From Doryteuthis pealeii (lineage: Eukaryota; Mollusca; Cephalopoda; Myopsida; Loliginidae): 64,000 bases of DNA. Under the pieces are notes generated by a model, which saw only the letters and a list, made by a program, of their open reading frames with translations, had not been told where the DNA came from and made no database searches. Below, one piece after another: positions 19,020 to 30,081 of this stretch. The position numbers and the translations under genes were made by a program. The DNA lies in the NCBI GenBank assembly GCA_023376005.1, contig CM042157.1, forward strand, positions 53,702,012-53,766,011, in the 5' to 3' direction. Position 1 is the first letter of the stretch, and each line of letters starts with the position of its first letter.

Positions 19020-19200
19020 CTTTCTTTCTTTCTTTCTTTCTTATATTTTCTTTTTCGTGTCCTTTTTCTTCACGTCACAATAAAAAAACGGAAATGTCCA
19101 TCATTTAGCTGAGGTGACGACACCCGTCCCCCTACCAACTCCCCGGATCGGGAGTGTTAAAGTGTGACAAACGTAGGTAGGTAGGTAGGTAGGTACTAGC
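19020..19200. repeat. Short (TTTC)n and (GTAG)n runs
   Basis: TTTC repeats at 19,020-19,042 and GTAG/GGTA repeats at 19,173-19,195; mixed sequence between. Confidence 0.8.
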
Positions 19201-19214
19201 GTATTGATAGATAG

Positions 19215-19890
19215 AAAATAAAGAGATTACACACGAGAATACCTGGGCATAATTAAGAAGGAGAAACCTCAAGAGAAAAACTTAATCTCCAAAAGAAAAT
19301 TCCATAAAAACAAATTATATCAAATCGAAAATAGATAAGACGCAACACAATAACTAGAATAGAATGTGTGGAGACAGAGACACAATGCTTAATCATATAA
19401 TAACCAATGCAGCAAACTAGCAGAAAGGGCGTACAAGACTAGGCACAACTGGGTGGGAAAGGTGATCCATGGAGAATTGCACAAAAAATTAAATTTTTAC
19501 CATGTTACTAAATGGTAAATGCATAAACCGGAATCCGTCTTAGAGAATGAGACACATAAAATTCTCTGGGACTTTGGGATACAGATGGATCACCTAATTC
19601 CGGCTAGGAGACCAGGTATAGTGTTAATAGACGGTGGATCACAGAGAAATTGAAAGAAAACGAAAATATAGACAAATACTTGAAACTTAGCAGAGAACTA
19701 AAAAGATTATGGATCATGAGAGTGAAGTTGATACCAATTGTAGTTGTTGCCCATGGAACGGTCTTCAAGGATACGAGGGGAAAGGCTGACAGAATTGGAA
19801 TTCAAAGGAAGAAATAAGATCACCAAAACAACAGCATTGTTAAGATCAGCTAGAATACTCAGAAGAGTCCTGGAGACCTGACTCACCTAA
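19215..19890 (+). pseudogene. RLE-type LINE, second decayed copy
   Basis: Parallels 17,985-18,740: ACCTCAAGAGAAAAACTTAA (KRETES region), CACAACTGGGTGGGAAAGGT (HNWVGKV), LWDFGIQMDHLIPARRPG, then LKRLWIMRVKLIPIVVVAHG and LEFKGRNKITKTTALL near 19,690-19,850. Heavily mutated. The match ends next to a 5S-like piece. Confidence 0.7.
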
Positions 19891-19892
19891 GT

Positions 19893-19937
19893 ACTGAGCA
19901 GGCTCATCGTTGCTTAACTTCGGTGTACAAATTGTAA
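19893..19937 (-). repeat. 5S rRNA-derived fragment
   Basis: Minus strand CACCGAAGTTAAGCAACGAT, GAGCCTGCTCAGTACTTAG resembles 5S rRNA GGAAGTTAAGC and CCTGGTTAGTACTTGG. It directly abuts the 3' end of an RLE-type LINE. Confidence 0.65.
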
Positions 19938-19939
19938 GT

Positions 19940-20550
19940 GTGTGAATTTTCAGTGAGCAACTGGTTCATATGAATATCTGGTTCTTTGACAAACTCTTTA
20001 AACATCCCAATTAATTTTCACTATGTTTTTTATTATTATTTTCTAATTGATTCACACGTCACGTGAGATGAGACACACTGTAGTTTATTATTAACTATCA
20101 GTTCAACTGTTTTTAACATCTCTCTACTTTATAATGCAAACCAATTCATCCAACATCTAAAATATTTCTTCCCTAACAAATGCACTAAAACCAATACTTC
20201 TAAAATCTACGATATTCTCTTAAGTAATGGTTGACTAAAAGGGGGATTACTTTCCTGTTTCAGAGCGAGAATATTTCTTCTTCTTCTTCTTGGTTAATTT
20301 TAGTCTCTTGTTCTTTGTTGCTCTCATTTCACACGCAAATTTATTCCGTCATTAAGTTGACCTGACACAAAATGTTTAGCTATTTGATAATACAAAGAAA
20401 AGAGGTGAGTTTCAATTGGATTATGCATAGTTTAAATACTAGCGAGGTAGAGTAGTGTGCAGAAGTATTTGAACAATTTGGTTCTAAACGTTTAGTGTTG
20501 AGACTTAAAATTAGGAACATCCAGCAAAAAGAATCAAATAACACTTAGTT
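19940..20550. other. Unassigned AT-rich sequence
   Basis: No gene or known repeat recognised. Confidence 0.4.
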
Positions 20551-20552
20551 CC

Positions 20553-20645
20553 TGTCAGTTCAGCAAAATTAAAGAGCGATGAGTCTGTTCACTACTTAAA
20601 TGGGTGACCACTTAGTAACAGCAGGTACTGTAAGCAACCTGAGAC
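20553..20645 (+). repeat. 5S rRNA-derived sequence
   Basis: CAGCAAAATTAAAGAGCGAT, GAGTCTGTTCACTACTTAAA, TGGGTGACCACTTAGTAACA, GCAGGTACTGTAAGCAACC: the most 5S-like 3' half in the window. Followed by ACCTACGTAGC and a family B-like tail. Confidence 0.75.
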
Positions 20646-20742
20646 CTACGTAGCAAAGCTTAGTAAATAACATCATACCAAAGAATATTTAGTCATGTTA
20701 TGAATACTAATTCTTTGGAAACTTTTGAAATAGATTTATCCT

Positions 20743-20744
<2 letters not shown>

Positions 20745-20790
<46 letters not shown>

Positions 20791-21665
20791 TAATGTGTGT
20801 GTATATATATGTATATGTGTGTGTGTGCATATATATATGTATATATATATATGTCCGTGTGTGCATATATATGTGAATATATATGTATATATGTGTATAT
20901 ATATGTGAATATATATGTGAATATATATGTGTGTGAATATATATGTATATATATGTGAATATATATGTATATATATATGTGTGAATATATATGTATATAT
21001 ATGTGAATATTTATGTATATATATGTATGTGTGTATATATATGTATGTGTATATGTGTATGTATATGTGTATATATGTGTGTGTGTATGTATATGTGTAT
21101 ATATGTGTGTGTGTATATGTGTATATGTGTATATGTGTGTGTATATATATATATATGTATATATATATATGTGTGCGTATGTATATATATTATATGTGTG
21201 TATGTATATATATATATATGTGTGTATGTATATACATAAGTATATATATATATGTGTGTATGTATATACATAAGTTATATATGTGTGTATGTATATACAT
21301 AAGTATATATATATGTGTGTATGTATATACATAAGTATATAATAGTATATATGTATATATATATATGCGTATGTATATATATATATATATGCGTATGTAT
21401 ACATAAGTATATATATATGCGTATGTATATATACATGTGTATGTATATACATAAGTATATATATATGCGTATGTATATATACATGTATATATATATATAT
21501 GCGTATGTATATATACATGTATATGTATATATATATATGTATGTGTGTATGTATATATATACATGTGTGTATATATATGTGTGTGTGTGTGTGTGTATAT
21601 ATGTGTATATGTGTGTGTGTGTGTATATATATGTATATATATACACATGTGTGTATATATATATA

Positions 21666-21711
<46 letters not shown>

Positions 21712-21769
21712 CCTTTGTCCAGATTTTTCCCTCTATTCTTCTACCACATTCTGCCGGATTTCTTCCTAT

Positions 21770-21810
<41 letters not shown>
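20745..21810. repeat. TA/TG/TATG satellite
   Basis: About 960 bp of TATATATG/TGTGTG variants in blocks (GTGAATATATAT; GTGTATGTATATACATAAGT, repeated about every 35-45 bp at 21,220-21,450; GCGTATGTATATATAC), then 70 bp of mixed sequence and a further (TA)n to 21,810. Long frames rich in Y, I, C and V, or in H and T, are translated repeat. Confidence 0.95.
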
Positions 21811-21812
<2 letters not shown>

Positions 21813-21879
21813 CAAAGGAAAGAAATGAAGAAATTTATTTTGGAAATTTATTTTTAAACAAGAAATGACGTTATTTCAG

Positions 21880-22140
21880 TAGAATCTTCACATGAGAACG
21901 TCACTTATGAATTCGTTCTTGCATCTCCAGCTGTGCCCAGAATATCTAGTTAGTCTTAAATTGTTTGTGAGATGGGAGGTAGATAGCAGTAAAGGATTTG
22001 TTCAAAACAGCATCCTTGTTTAGTTCCCAACTAACTTTTTCTCCAAGCGCTTTTACTAAAATCCAGGTGGTGTAGCTATCCAATAGTACTGATACGGCTA
22101 CAGCATAAAGTAATTACCGTTTAATGATGGTCTGTAGAAT
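21880..22140 (+). repeat. Family G repeat, partial
   Basis: ATGAGAACGTCACTTATGAA, GTTCGTTCTTGCATCTCCAG, TTGTTTGTGAGATGGGAGG, TTTTTCTCCAAGCGC, AAATCCAGGTGGTGTAGC, CACGGCTACAGCA-like; matches 22,468-22,760. Confidence 0.75.
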
Positions 22141-22242
22141 AATTTTCACAAAAATAGTGACAAACGTATGTAACTCAAATTATGTACTCTTTATAAACAA
22201 ATTTAAGAATGTTTACTTCGTAAACGTATTTGTAAATTAAAA

Positions 22243-22328
22243 AGTTATGGAGCGATGAGATTGTTCACTACTTAAATGGATGACCACTTAGGAACAGCAG
22301 GTACTGTAAGCAATTTGAGACCTACGTG
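22243..22328 (+). repeat. 5S rRNA-derived sequence
   Basis: GAGCGATGAGATTGTTCACT, ACTTAAATGGATGACCACTT, AGGAACAGCAGGTACTGTAA, GCAATTTGAGACCTACGTG; shares the non-5S 3' extension GAGACCTACGTG with the 20.55-kb copy. Confidence 0.75.
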
Positions 22329-22467
22329 TCACGGGCACTTCTAGTTTATATTATTTTGATGATGATCTAAATAGATAATGAAATATGAACAGAATAAACT
22401 ACCATTTTTATTCATCGAACATCTTTTAAAAATCTTTTTTTGTCGATGAATGTGTTTTTGCTTATAT

Positions 22468-23042
22468 CTTATGATGAGAACGTCACTTATGTGTTCGTCT
22501 TTACTTCTCTAGTAGTGTCCAGCATGTCTTTTCGTATTCTTAGATGGTTTGTGTGATAAAAGGTATGTGGCCGTACAGTTGCTTTTTTTCTAGGGTGCTG
22601 CTTTCAGGATTTGTTCAAGAAATCATACAGTATCTGTGCGTAGTTACCATCTAGCTTTTTCTCTAAATTTCGCTAAAATCCAAATGGTGTAGCCATACAA
22701 TATTACTGTCACGGCTACAGCTTGGAAGAATTCCCGTTTTATTTTATCAGAGAGATCAGATTTCCATATAATTGATAAACTGTCAATAGCAGTCTATGCC
22801 TTACATTTTAGAAAAAAATGGTGTCTTTTTCTGTGTTTGTGTTTATATTTATACTTTATAGTGTGATTGTGTGTGATTGTGCCACTATGTGATAAACTAT
22901 ATTCAAATATTGATATTTGATAAAGCTGTATGGAATATTCATTACTCCTGGGGTTAGGAGGCAGCCACACGCCCACGACCATTCTTCAATATATTTATAA
23001 TAATTGGTTGCCAATAGTACTGACTACATCTTGGTAACCATT
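22468..23042 (+). repeat. Family G repeat, longest copy
   Basis: The same 5' part as 21,880-22,140, then GCTACAGCTTGGAAGAATTC, CCGTTTTATTTTATCAGAGA, AACTGTCAATAGC, the GTGTGATTGTGTGTGATTG region, GGGGTTAGGAGGCAGCCAC and TAGTACTGACTACATCTTGG. Its second half is present in reverse at 31,945-32,376. At least 570 bp. No coding capacity or promoter seen. Confidence 0.75.
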
Positions 23043-23049
23043 TTGGATG

Positions 23050-23650
23050 ATTGGTTGATTTTAATGGCAATGTCAATCCATCTAGGGTTATTTTATTCAT
23101 AGAGGTTAGGGAATCGCGTTTATTGTACATTTATATTTATATTTGTTGTGTAGTTGTTGCTTAAAAGCTGTTTTTGCGCACAGTTATATGCTATCAAGTA
23201 TTTTTATCTAATACAAATTATCTACACACAGTTGTTGGTTTCAAGTTTTCTATCTAATACTAATTATTATATAGTTTCAAGTATCTATTTATATCTAATA
23301 ATAGCCCATTGTTTACACACATTTATATAGTTTCACGTAACTAATGATAATATAACCCTTAGTAAACAATTATAGCTTCAAGTAATTTAATACAAATAGT
23401 TTAGTTATATGGCATCAAGTATTCCTCTCTAATATGAATAATTTTTAAACAGATCTGTTTGACCCATGATAGAGATCTTAACACACCGTCAATGAAGGGC
23501 TGCACCACACTTTCCAGAACTGGAGCTTCACCATCAGATATAGTTTAGTGTCATACTCAGGACAACGTCTCCCTTTTTTTTGGGGGGGGGGTCTTACCCG
23601 TCTACAGGGGATACGGTTAGCTTATTATAAGCCCCGCCGACAGGATAAAT
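23050..23650 (+). repeat. Family A element, full length with ~6-unit VNTR
   Basis: Head TTGATTTTAATGGCAATGTC..TCTAGGGTTATTTTATTC; VNTR 23,185-23,450 made of ~42-52-bp units (CACACAGTTATATGG, TTTCAAGTAT, CTATCTAATACAAAT); body CAGATCTGTTTGACCCATGA, TTCACCATCAGATATAGTTT, CTACAGGGGATACGG, ending GCCCCGCCGACAGG. Confidence 0.85.
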
Positions 23651-23654
23651 GTAG

Positions 23655-24149
23655 CTATGAAGACCAGAGTTATGAAAAAATCGTAGCCCACCCAATTTCG
23701 CTGGATCAGTAATTTAAGCTACTCTGTTGTCCTCTCGGTTAATAACGGACCTGATGACCCTTTTAAAAATACCCAACTCTCGTGTGAATTGTTTGTCGCA
23801 CTTACGTCGCGAGAGTTTTCATGGTTGACCCTTATTGTCGACCAAAAAGACAGTCACAAGTTTCACCGAGGTTGGGGGGGGAGGCTGTTACATTACATAA
23901 AGAACATTTATTCCTCGTTCGACCTGTTCGATCTTTTGCCGTAATATTTCTAGTAAAGGAAGAACTCTTAATCATAACAGCAGAATTCTTTAAATTTCAG
24001 GCATTACGTTAAGACGGAATCACTGAACTCGTTCGTTACATTAAGAATTTTATTTATTTGTTTTTCTGAAGGTTTTCAATGAGATGTTATAATTAAAATT
24101 ACAGTCTTGGTCACAATCCTCTCTGTCGCCCAGTAAAACCAACTATTGG
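23655..24149. other. Unassigned sequence
   Basis: No recognised repeat. The open frame at 23,821-24,012 has no recognisable domain. Confidence 0.4.
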
Positions 24150-24242
24150 CCGTGGGGAGTGTGAAGTACCCATTCATTGCCACTACTCCCAGGTTTACTC
24201 TGAACCTGTCATGGCATCATCTAGAGATGAAACAGATCAACA
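24150..24242 (-). repeat. Family A body fragment
   Basis: Reverse: GGGAGTGTGAAGTACCCATT, CATTGCCACTACTCCCAGG, CATCTAGAGATGAAACAGATC. Confidence 0.6.
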
Positions 24243-24702
24243 AATGAGTTTGAAATGTGTTTCAAAATGAGCTTAACAAAATGAGTAAAAATGAATAATA
24301 CAAAAAGCACATCGATATGAAATAACCCAAATGTTGGCATGCTGTAAAATCATCCAATCTGGTCACAATTATTGACACCAATGAAATTTCAGTACATAAT
24401 GTTGAATATCTCCGCCCCCCCCCCAAAAAAAAAGGAATCGGGTAAAACAGCTTTGGTCTCTTGACAACTCATGATTGATAAAGTAAATGATAAACAATAA
24501 GTTTATATAAATTCGGTTATCTTCCGTTTCTCACTGATATCGTTGGGGGGGTGGGGGGGGTGGACGAGATAACAAAGGATTGCTGATTATCGTCGGTGAT
24601 GATGATGATGATGACTGATAGTCAAGGGAGAAACGAAGCACACACTCGTGATTGTTTGGTGGCTAGATGCACACATAAAAACAACTCACATTTTTTACAT
24701 GA
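24243..24702. other. Unassigned sequence with C/A and G runs
   Basis: Contains a C10A11 run (24,414-24,433) and two G runs at 24,545-24,560, plus a short (GAT)n. Otherwise nothing recognised. Confidence 0.4.
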
Positions 24703-24800
24703 TTGATTGATTGATTTTACCAGCATGTCAATCCGTCTAGGGTTATTTTATTCCGAGGGGTTAGCGAATTGCGTTCATTGTACATTTATATTTACATCAT
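24703..24800 (+). repeat. Family A head fragment
   Basis: TGATTGATTGATTTTACCAGC, ATGTCAATCCGTCTAGGGTT, GGTTAGCGAATTGCGTTCATT; truncated after the head. Confidence 0.75.
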
Positions 24801-25270
24801 TTCGTCATGTTGTACGTCATCACTCCTTTTAGATTGAAATCTCAATGCTACATCTGAAAATAAAGCTTCGTATGATAATAAGTCAGCTCAGGAATCGTTC
24901 CCTTTAATTGATACAATGCAACCCAGTAGAACCTGTCGCATGTTCCTTGGAGAGGAGATGGGCACCACCAAGTACCCCCCATACCGTGAGGGGTGACATG
25001 AAGGAAAACTATTGACATGGCCACCTGAAAATCTGAAAAAAGTTTGAGATAATAACATATAACAACAACACCACCTAACTACAGTATATACAGAACATAC
25101 AATAATACCGTTAGATAGAACAAGTTTTCGGCTACAGCACGCCGTCTTTTCACGTCCACCCTCATTGGCAATACACTTTCACCAGAGAAAGAACTTGCAT
25201 GCTGCGTTTATAAGAGGCCTCTTATTTTATTATGTTGTCCCACAACATCAGAGACAGGTGTTAATGATAT
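24801..25270. other. Unassigned sequence
   Basis: No recognised feature. Confidence 0.4.
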
Positions 25271-25273
25271 GGT

Positions 25274-25460
25274 AATATACATACCTTTGGTAGACAACCC
25301 ATCCTAGTGTTTAAGAATTTAGCCACGTATTTGTAAAATATGTACACACACACACACACTCACACACACACACACCTTCTTTCAATCGTCTTCTTCCCCT
25401 TCTTTCGATATTCTTCTTGTTCCCCTTCTAGGATGGGTTGACTACCAAAGGTATGCATAC
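25274..25460. repeat. Inverted repeat with 33-bp arms around (CA)n
   Basis: TATACATACCTTTGGTAGAC..CATCCTAG (25,275-25,307) pairs with CTAGGATGGGTTGACTACC..GTATGCATAC (25,428-25,460), with two or three mismatches. The 120-bp loop holds (CA)n and TTCTTC runs. Confidence 0.85.
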
Positions 25461-25839
25461 CTTTTTAATATATATATCCAGAAAACAATTCCTTCCTCTT
25501 TTATAATCAGTTCATTTTAGTCCCGATGGATTTAAAGTCAAGTTTCTTTTTACACGTGACCTCTTGGGACAAATACAGCCTGGGGCCACCCGCAGTGTCA
25601 AAAACAGATGCTGCTTCCAAGGAAATCCAAGACACCATTTCTGGCCTCAGTTTTCTTGGAAAATAATCCTTTGTGCCATGACAAAACATTTCAGATTTAC
25701 AATTGTGAGACGTGGCCATCGGGAATATCAGTGGCATATTTGTTTGTACAATGGCTAAAATGCCACCGTATTGTTTTTAAATATCTGGCTCGTGTGCAAA
25801 AGCGGACACTGCAACAACATTTGCTGTTGTTGCTACTGT
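25461..25839. other. Unassigned sequence
   Basis: Overlapping open frames on both strands (25,507-25,737 minus; 25,564-25,758 plus). Neither has a recognised domain. Mixed composition, so a degenerate gene fragment cannot be excluded. Confidence 0.35.
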
Positions 25840-26210
25840 TGCTGCTGCTGCTGCTAATCTTTCATTCATTTCTTCTCTTTTTTTGCCTTTCATCTTTTGT
25901 TTCTTTTTTTGTTTCTTTTTTTACACTTATCTACTTTCTTCTTCGTTGTTTCTCCAAATCTTTTCAATTCGTATTCTCTTCTATTTCAAGAGTTTCTTTT
26001 TTCTTCCGATATTCTGTTGCCTTTTTTTTTAAATATATTTTTTTCATTTTTCTTTCCATTTTCCAGTCATTGTTTCATGTTCATTTTTATTCACTTGTTT
26101 GATTGCATTTTTCTAGTTTTATTCCCTCATTTTCTTTCTTTTATATACATTGCTTTTTGTTTTGTTTGTGTTGTATTCTCTTCTATATTTTCATTATGAT
26201 ATTGAGGCAC
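25840..26210. repeat. Polypyrimidine-rich tract
   Basis: Plus strand dominated by T and C (TTTCTTCT, TTTTTTTC); preceded by (GCT)n at 25,838-25,855. F/S-rich frames are compositional. Confidence 0.8.
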
Positions 26211-26254
26211 ATTTAGATTTCAATTGCTTTTTTTGGTGAATTTACAGTTAATTT

Positions 26255-26354
26255 AGAAGAAGATTGAAATAAGGAGAAGAAGAAAGATGAAAAAAAAGGT
26301 TGAGGATAAAGTTGAAAGAAGAAGGGGAAACAGATGATTAAAAAAAGGGGAAAA

Positions 26355-26389
<35 letters not shown>

Positions 26390-26578
26390 AAATTGAAAGA
26401 AAGAGAAGAATAAATTTGGGAGAAAAAAATGAAGTTACAAGAATAGCACTGAAAAAAAATGAAAGGCAAAAGAAAATTGAAATTTGGGAGAAGAAAAAAG
26501 TTTTGATAAAAGAAAGAATTGTGTGAGAAATAGATGTTTGCGAGGAGAAAAGAAAGGTTAGAAGAAGAAGAAATGGTT
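26255..26578. repeat. Polypurine-rich tract with (GA)n
   Basis: Plus strand switches to A and G (GAAGAAAGATGAAAAAAAGG), including (GA)14 near 26,358-26,386. It mirrors the preceding pyrimidine tract. Confidence 0.8.
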
Positions 26579-26767
26579 GCTACCCCCACCCCACCCCGTT
26601 GAAAACATTTTTTTCATTAAAAAAATGATTATCATCAATTAAGCAGCGAAGAATCCAATTTTTTAGGGGGGATTTGGGGGGAAATTAAGAGAGGGTTCAA
26701 ATTGCTATGTAAATGTCTTGGTGATTATTACTGGGTTGTTGAGAACTCATGGCAAACTTTTTGAGTG

Positions 26768-27049
26768 GAGGCGCCTTATGTAATGGTTATCATCGTATGA
26801 AATGGACTCGGTCTAAGTTCAAATCCTGGACGGGGCTTCTTGTATTTCACATAGCATTGGGAAAGGTATGCATTCAACTATTCTCTCTCCGGCTATGGAT
26901 AAATAGTAGATTAAGCTGAGCTCTTTAACCTTAGTTAGGTAGCCAGTCTAGAAGAGGAAAAACTCTGAATTCAGACCTGTTAAACTCTGCTTTAGAAATT
27001 GACCTGTGTCACATCCTACTCATGCTTAGGTGTTGGTAATTATATATAG
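26768..27049 (+). repeat. Family C SINE, full length
   Basis: tRNA-like head GCGCCTTATGTAATGGTTAT, B-box-like AAGTTCAAATCCTGGACGGG, then body CATTTCACATAGCATTGGGA, AAGGTATGCATTCAACTATT, CTCTCCGGCTATGG, TAGCCAGTCTAGAAGAGG, ACCTGTTAAACTCTGC, GACCTGTGTCACATCCTACT, ending in a short TA run. About 280 bp; the best template for the family. Confidence 0.85.
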
Positions 27050-27679
27050 CGAACCGTTTGATTATTTTTAGAAGTTTTTAATGATCATGCTGCGCCAACT
27101 GGGGGACCAAAGTCGGGCTAAAGCCTGACTTACCCTCTCTGCGGGCAAAGGGTTGCATGGATGCAGCTACTTTAATCTCCCAATGATTGCTGATCGTGCT
27201 GCGTCAGCGGTCAATATTTTCTTTACCAGAAAAACACCGGGTAGCAACCGTTTACTTTCTCCAAACCATTTTGGGAAATGAAGGAAAAATAGAAGATCAG
27301 TTGAATTGAAGAAAATGAAAAACGTTGGGAGAAAAAAATTGAAGGTGAAAGTAAAAAAAAAAAAATTTGGAAGAAGGACGTTCGGAAATGAAAGAAAAGT
27401 AGAAGTTCAGTTGGAGAAAAGAAAAAGAAAATGGAAGAAAAAGAAGGGACAAGATGGCGCCACAGTTTCAGTGATATTAATTCTGTTTAACATTCATTAG
27501 TGATGTCTAAAATAAAAATGGAGACTGAATTAAAGAATCATTTCGTCAAACCTACGACCTCATCTCGTATTGTAAGAGTATTTCAAGAACAGTCAAATAT
27601 CACTAAACTTTTATTCAGATCAAATACCATTAAAATTAAAGAAACTTTCCGTTGGCTTTCTCCACCACATTACACAGCC
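27050..27679. other. Unassigned sequence with polypurine stretch
   Basis: 27,300-27,455 is A/G-rich. Two short frames (27,306-27,500 and 27,500-27,691) are not recognised. Confidence 0.4.
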
Positions 27680-27945
27680 TTGTGTCAGTAAGCCAAAATA
27701 TAAGAGTGAACCCCTCCGCGAGAGCAGGATCTGACACAAGGTCAATTTTTAAGCGGAGTTCAATAGGTTTGCCATACTAAGGTTAAAGAGTCCAGAGTGT
27801 CCCATTTACTCATAGCTGGAAGGAAAATAGTTGGATTCATTACTAAGATATTGGCGTTATGTGAAATGCAACCAGCCTCGTCCAGGATTTGAATCCTTCT
27901 CGCCGTGTCCATTTCCTACGTCGATAATTAATACACGAGGGGTGC
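27680..27945 (-). repeat. Family C SINE
   Basis: Reverse: GAGAGCAGGATCTGACACAA, GTTCAATAGGTTTGCCATAC, ACTCATAGCTGGAAGG, TTATGTGAAATGCAACCAGC, TCCAGGATTTGAATCC. Confidence 0.8.
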
Positions 27946-28130
27946 CTCTGTATCATATAGGAGTGATATTGATCAGTACTGGGTGTTGAATAATTCAGCT
28001 TTGGTGATTTGAGTTATCGATTTATTCTTATTTACTTCACACTTTCTTTCCCAAGAGATAAAGAGACATAAAGGAGGAAGAAAAGGAAAAAGAAAACGGG
28101 GGGGGGCGGCAAGACAGGGATATTTGATTG

Positions 28131-28133
<3 letters not shown>

Positions 28134-28175
<42 letters not shown>
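28134..28175. repeat. (TA)n microsatellite
   Basis: Uninterrupted TA run at the 5' boundary of a truncated family D SINE. Confidence 0.95.
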
Positions 28176-28176
<1 letters not shown>

Positions 28177-28345
28177 CCCAGTTGGGTAATATGATCTATG
28201 CGGTAAAGTGGGAACATGACAGTAGGTGTAGCGCTTCACCTTAGCAAAAATTATCTCCCTAGTCTTGTGCTAGCGAAAAGGGGGATATAATCAGTAGCTG
28301 TTCGACTGATACCGACAATAGGCCACTCCGTTGATATATATATAT
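28176..28345 (+). repeat. Family D SINE lacking its tRNA head
   Basis: ATCTATGCGGTAAAGTGG, GTAGGTGTAGCGCTTCACC, TCTTGTGCTAGCGAAAAGGG, GACTGATACCGACAATAGGC, ending CCACTCCGTTGA(TA)n; parallels 39,125-39,280. Confidence 0.8.
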
Positions 28346-28450
28346 TCTGATCACTCTAATAAAATAAAACGAGAATTCTTGTAAGCTGTAGCCGTGTCAA
28401 TACTATTGTATGGTTGCATCACTCAAACTTTAATGAAAATATGTGTGCAT
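28346..28450 (-). repeat. Family G fragment
   Basis: Reverse: TCTGATCACTCTAATAAAAT, AAAACGAGAATTCTTGTAAG, CTGTAGCCGTGTCAATACTA, TTGTATGGTTGCATCACTC. Confidence 0.75.
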
Positions 28451-28494
28451 GTTATTTTCACCCTATACGAGTTTATCCTATCAGTGTTTTTTTT

Positions 28495-29205
28495 TTCACT
28501 GAAGTCTAAGTGACAGTAAGTCTCCTTAGGTCTCCAGGACTCTTCTAAATATACTAGCAGATTTTAACAGTGCTGTGGTCTGGATAGTCTCGATTCACTC
28601 TTTGATCTCCAGTCGTCTTTGTCTCTCTTCCAGACTTTTGGTGACCGTTCCAAGGGCACCAATTATAATTTGTATCACTGTCACTTTCATATTCCACAAC
28701 TTTTTTTTTAATTCTCAGACAAGGTGCAGATTTATCTTTTTGCTTTCTTTTATTTTTACTCAATGGTTAACTGGAACGACAAAATCCACAAGATGACAAG
28801 TTTCTCTTCTTGTTATTTAAAACTAAGTTTGGTATTCTGGCTGAGATTGGGTGGCACGTTTGTATCTCAAAGTTTCAGAGAATTTTATGCGTCTCATTTT
28901 TAGGACATATTCTGGTTTAATCATAAACCATTTGCCATTATGGTCAAATTTTAATCGTTTGCACAATTTCCTGTGGATCACCATTCCCACCCAGTCGTGG
29001 CTAGTCTTATATTCCTTTTGTGCAAGTTTGCTGCATTCGCTTATATGATTAACCGTTTCATTTGTCAACACACAATCTACACTTGCAATCCTTTTGCATA
29101 TTATCAATGTTTCCTTTGATGGTTCTTATATCATCATTTTGTGCTGCTATTATAAGAGATTCAGGTTATTATTCCCTTTATAAATCTTTTACACCAATTT
29201 TAACT
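28495..29205 (-). pseudogene. RLE-type LINE 3' half
   Basis: On the minus strand 29,107-28,823 is open: zinc-knuckle remainder (DCVLTNETVNHISECSKLAQ), HDWVGMVIHRKLCKRLKFDH, MIKPEYVLKMRRIKFSETL. After frameshifts the nuclease (LKKKVVEYESD region) and C-terminal part reach about 28,500 (CTGGAGACCTAAGGAGACTT on the minus strand). The KRETES-like start lies near 29,170. Not functional. Confidence 0.75.
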
Positions 29206-29207
29206 GT

Positions 29208-29345
29208 GGTTCGAGTGACAGCAAGTCTCCTCAGCTCTCCAGGACTCTTCTCAGTATTCTAGCCGATCTCAGCAGTGCTGTTGTCTGGACAGTCTTGATT
29301 TCTTGTTCTGGAGATATGAGGAAACTTTCTGTCACCCAGACTTGA
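29208..29345 (-). pseudogene. RLE-type LINE 3' tip, separate copy
   Basis: Reverse of AATCAAGACTGTCCAGACAA, CAGCACTGCTGAGATCGGC, CTGGAGAGCTGAGGAGACTT: the last coding part plus 3' UTR of another copy, joined end to end with the previous one. Confidence 0.65.
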
Positions 29346-29801
29346 ATGAAAAACCACAAAATTGGTATGAAAAAACTCACACACAGTGAAAATGATAATC
29401 ATGTTAAAAATGTGAAAGTCTGTTGCAAATGTCTAAAAAATACATAAAAAACAAAAAACCCAAACATTTTGTTCGTTATTTACACGAAAATTAATGAACC
29501 TTTAGTGCGGAAAATGAGAGACAGTAGAAAGAAAGTAAAGAAAAAGAATTGAAAAACAAAACAATAAGCAAACAAAAACCAAAAAAGACAAAATAAATGT
29601 AAATAAGTAAAACGAAACAGTAAATAACGACTGCAATTAAAAACAACAACTAACAAATAAATAAACCAAAAAGAAAACAAAACATGTAGACATAAATGGT
29701 TTCCGTAATGGTTGTGCTAACAGTCTCAACAGTTATACAAAAATACCAAAATACAACAAACAAAATACCCCCTCTTCCTCCTCCTCCTCCTACTACTACT
29801 A

Positions 29802-29843
<42 letters not shown>

Positions 29844-30000
29844 CAAATTAACACAAATACATTCCAAATATAATTTACACGACATGCTTGCATGCGTGTA
29901 TTTTCAAGCGTATATAGATGGATGTGTTTATGTGCAGTGGTCGTGTACACATACCATACGCGTGTACGCACAAAGGAACACAAATCAAGGATAAGACCAG
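29346..30000. other. A-rich unassigned sequence with (AAT)n
   Basis: Includes AAACAAAA-like runs (29,440-29,680), (CTC)n near 29,775 and (AAT)n at 29,803-29,840. No gene recognised. Confidence 0.45.
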
Positions 30001-30001
30001 T

Positions 30002-30081
<80 letters not shown>

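Noticed and set aside
20553..20645. Possible functional 5S rRNA gene
   Set aside because: The 5' third is missing, there are many substitutions, and a shared non-5S extension points to a dispersed repeat.
20745..21857. 257-aa and 180-aa frames
   Set aside because: Translated TA/TG satellite.
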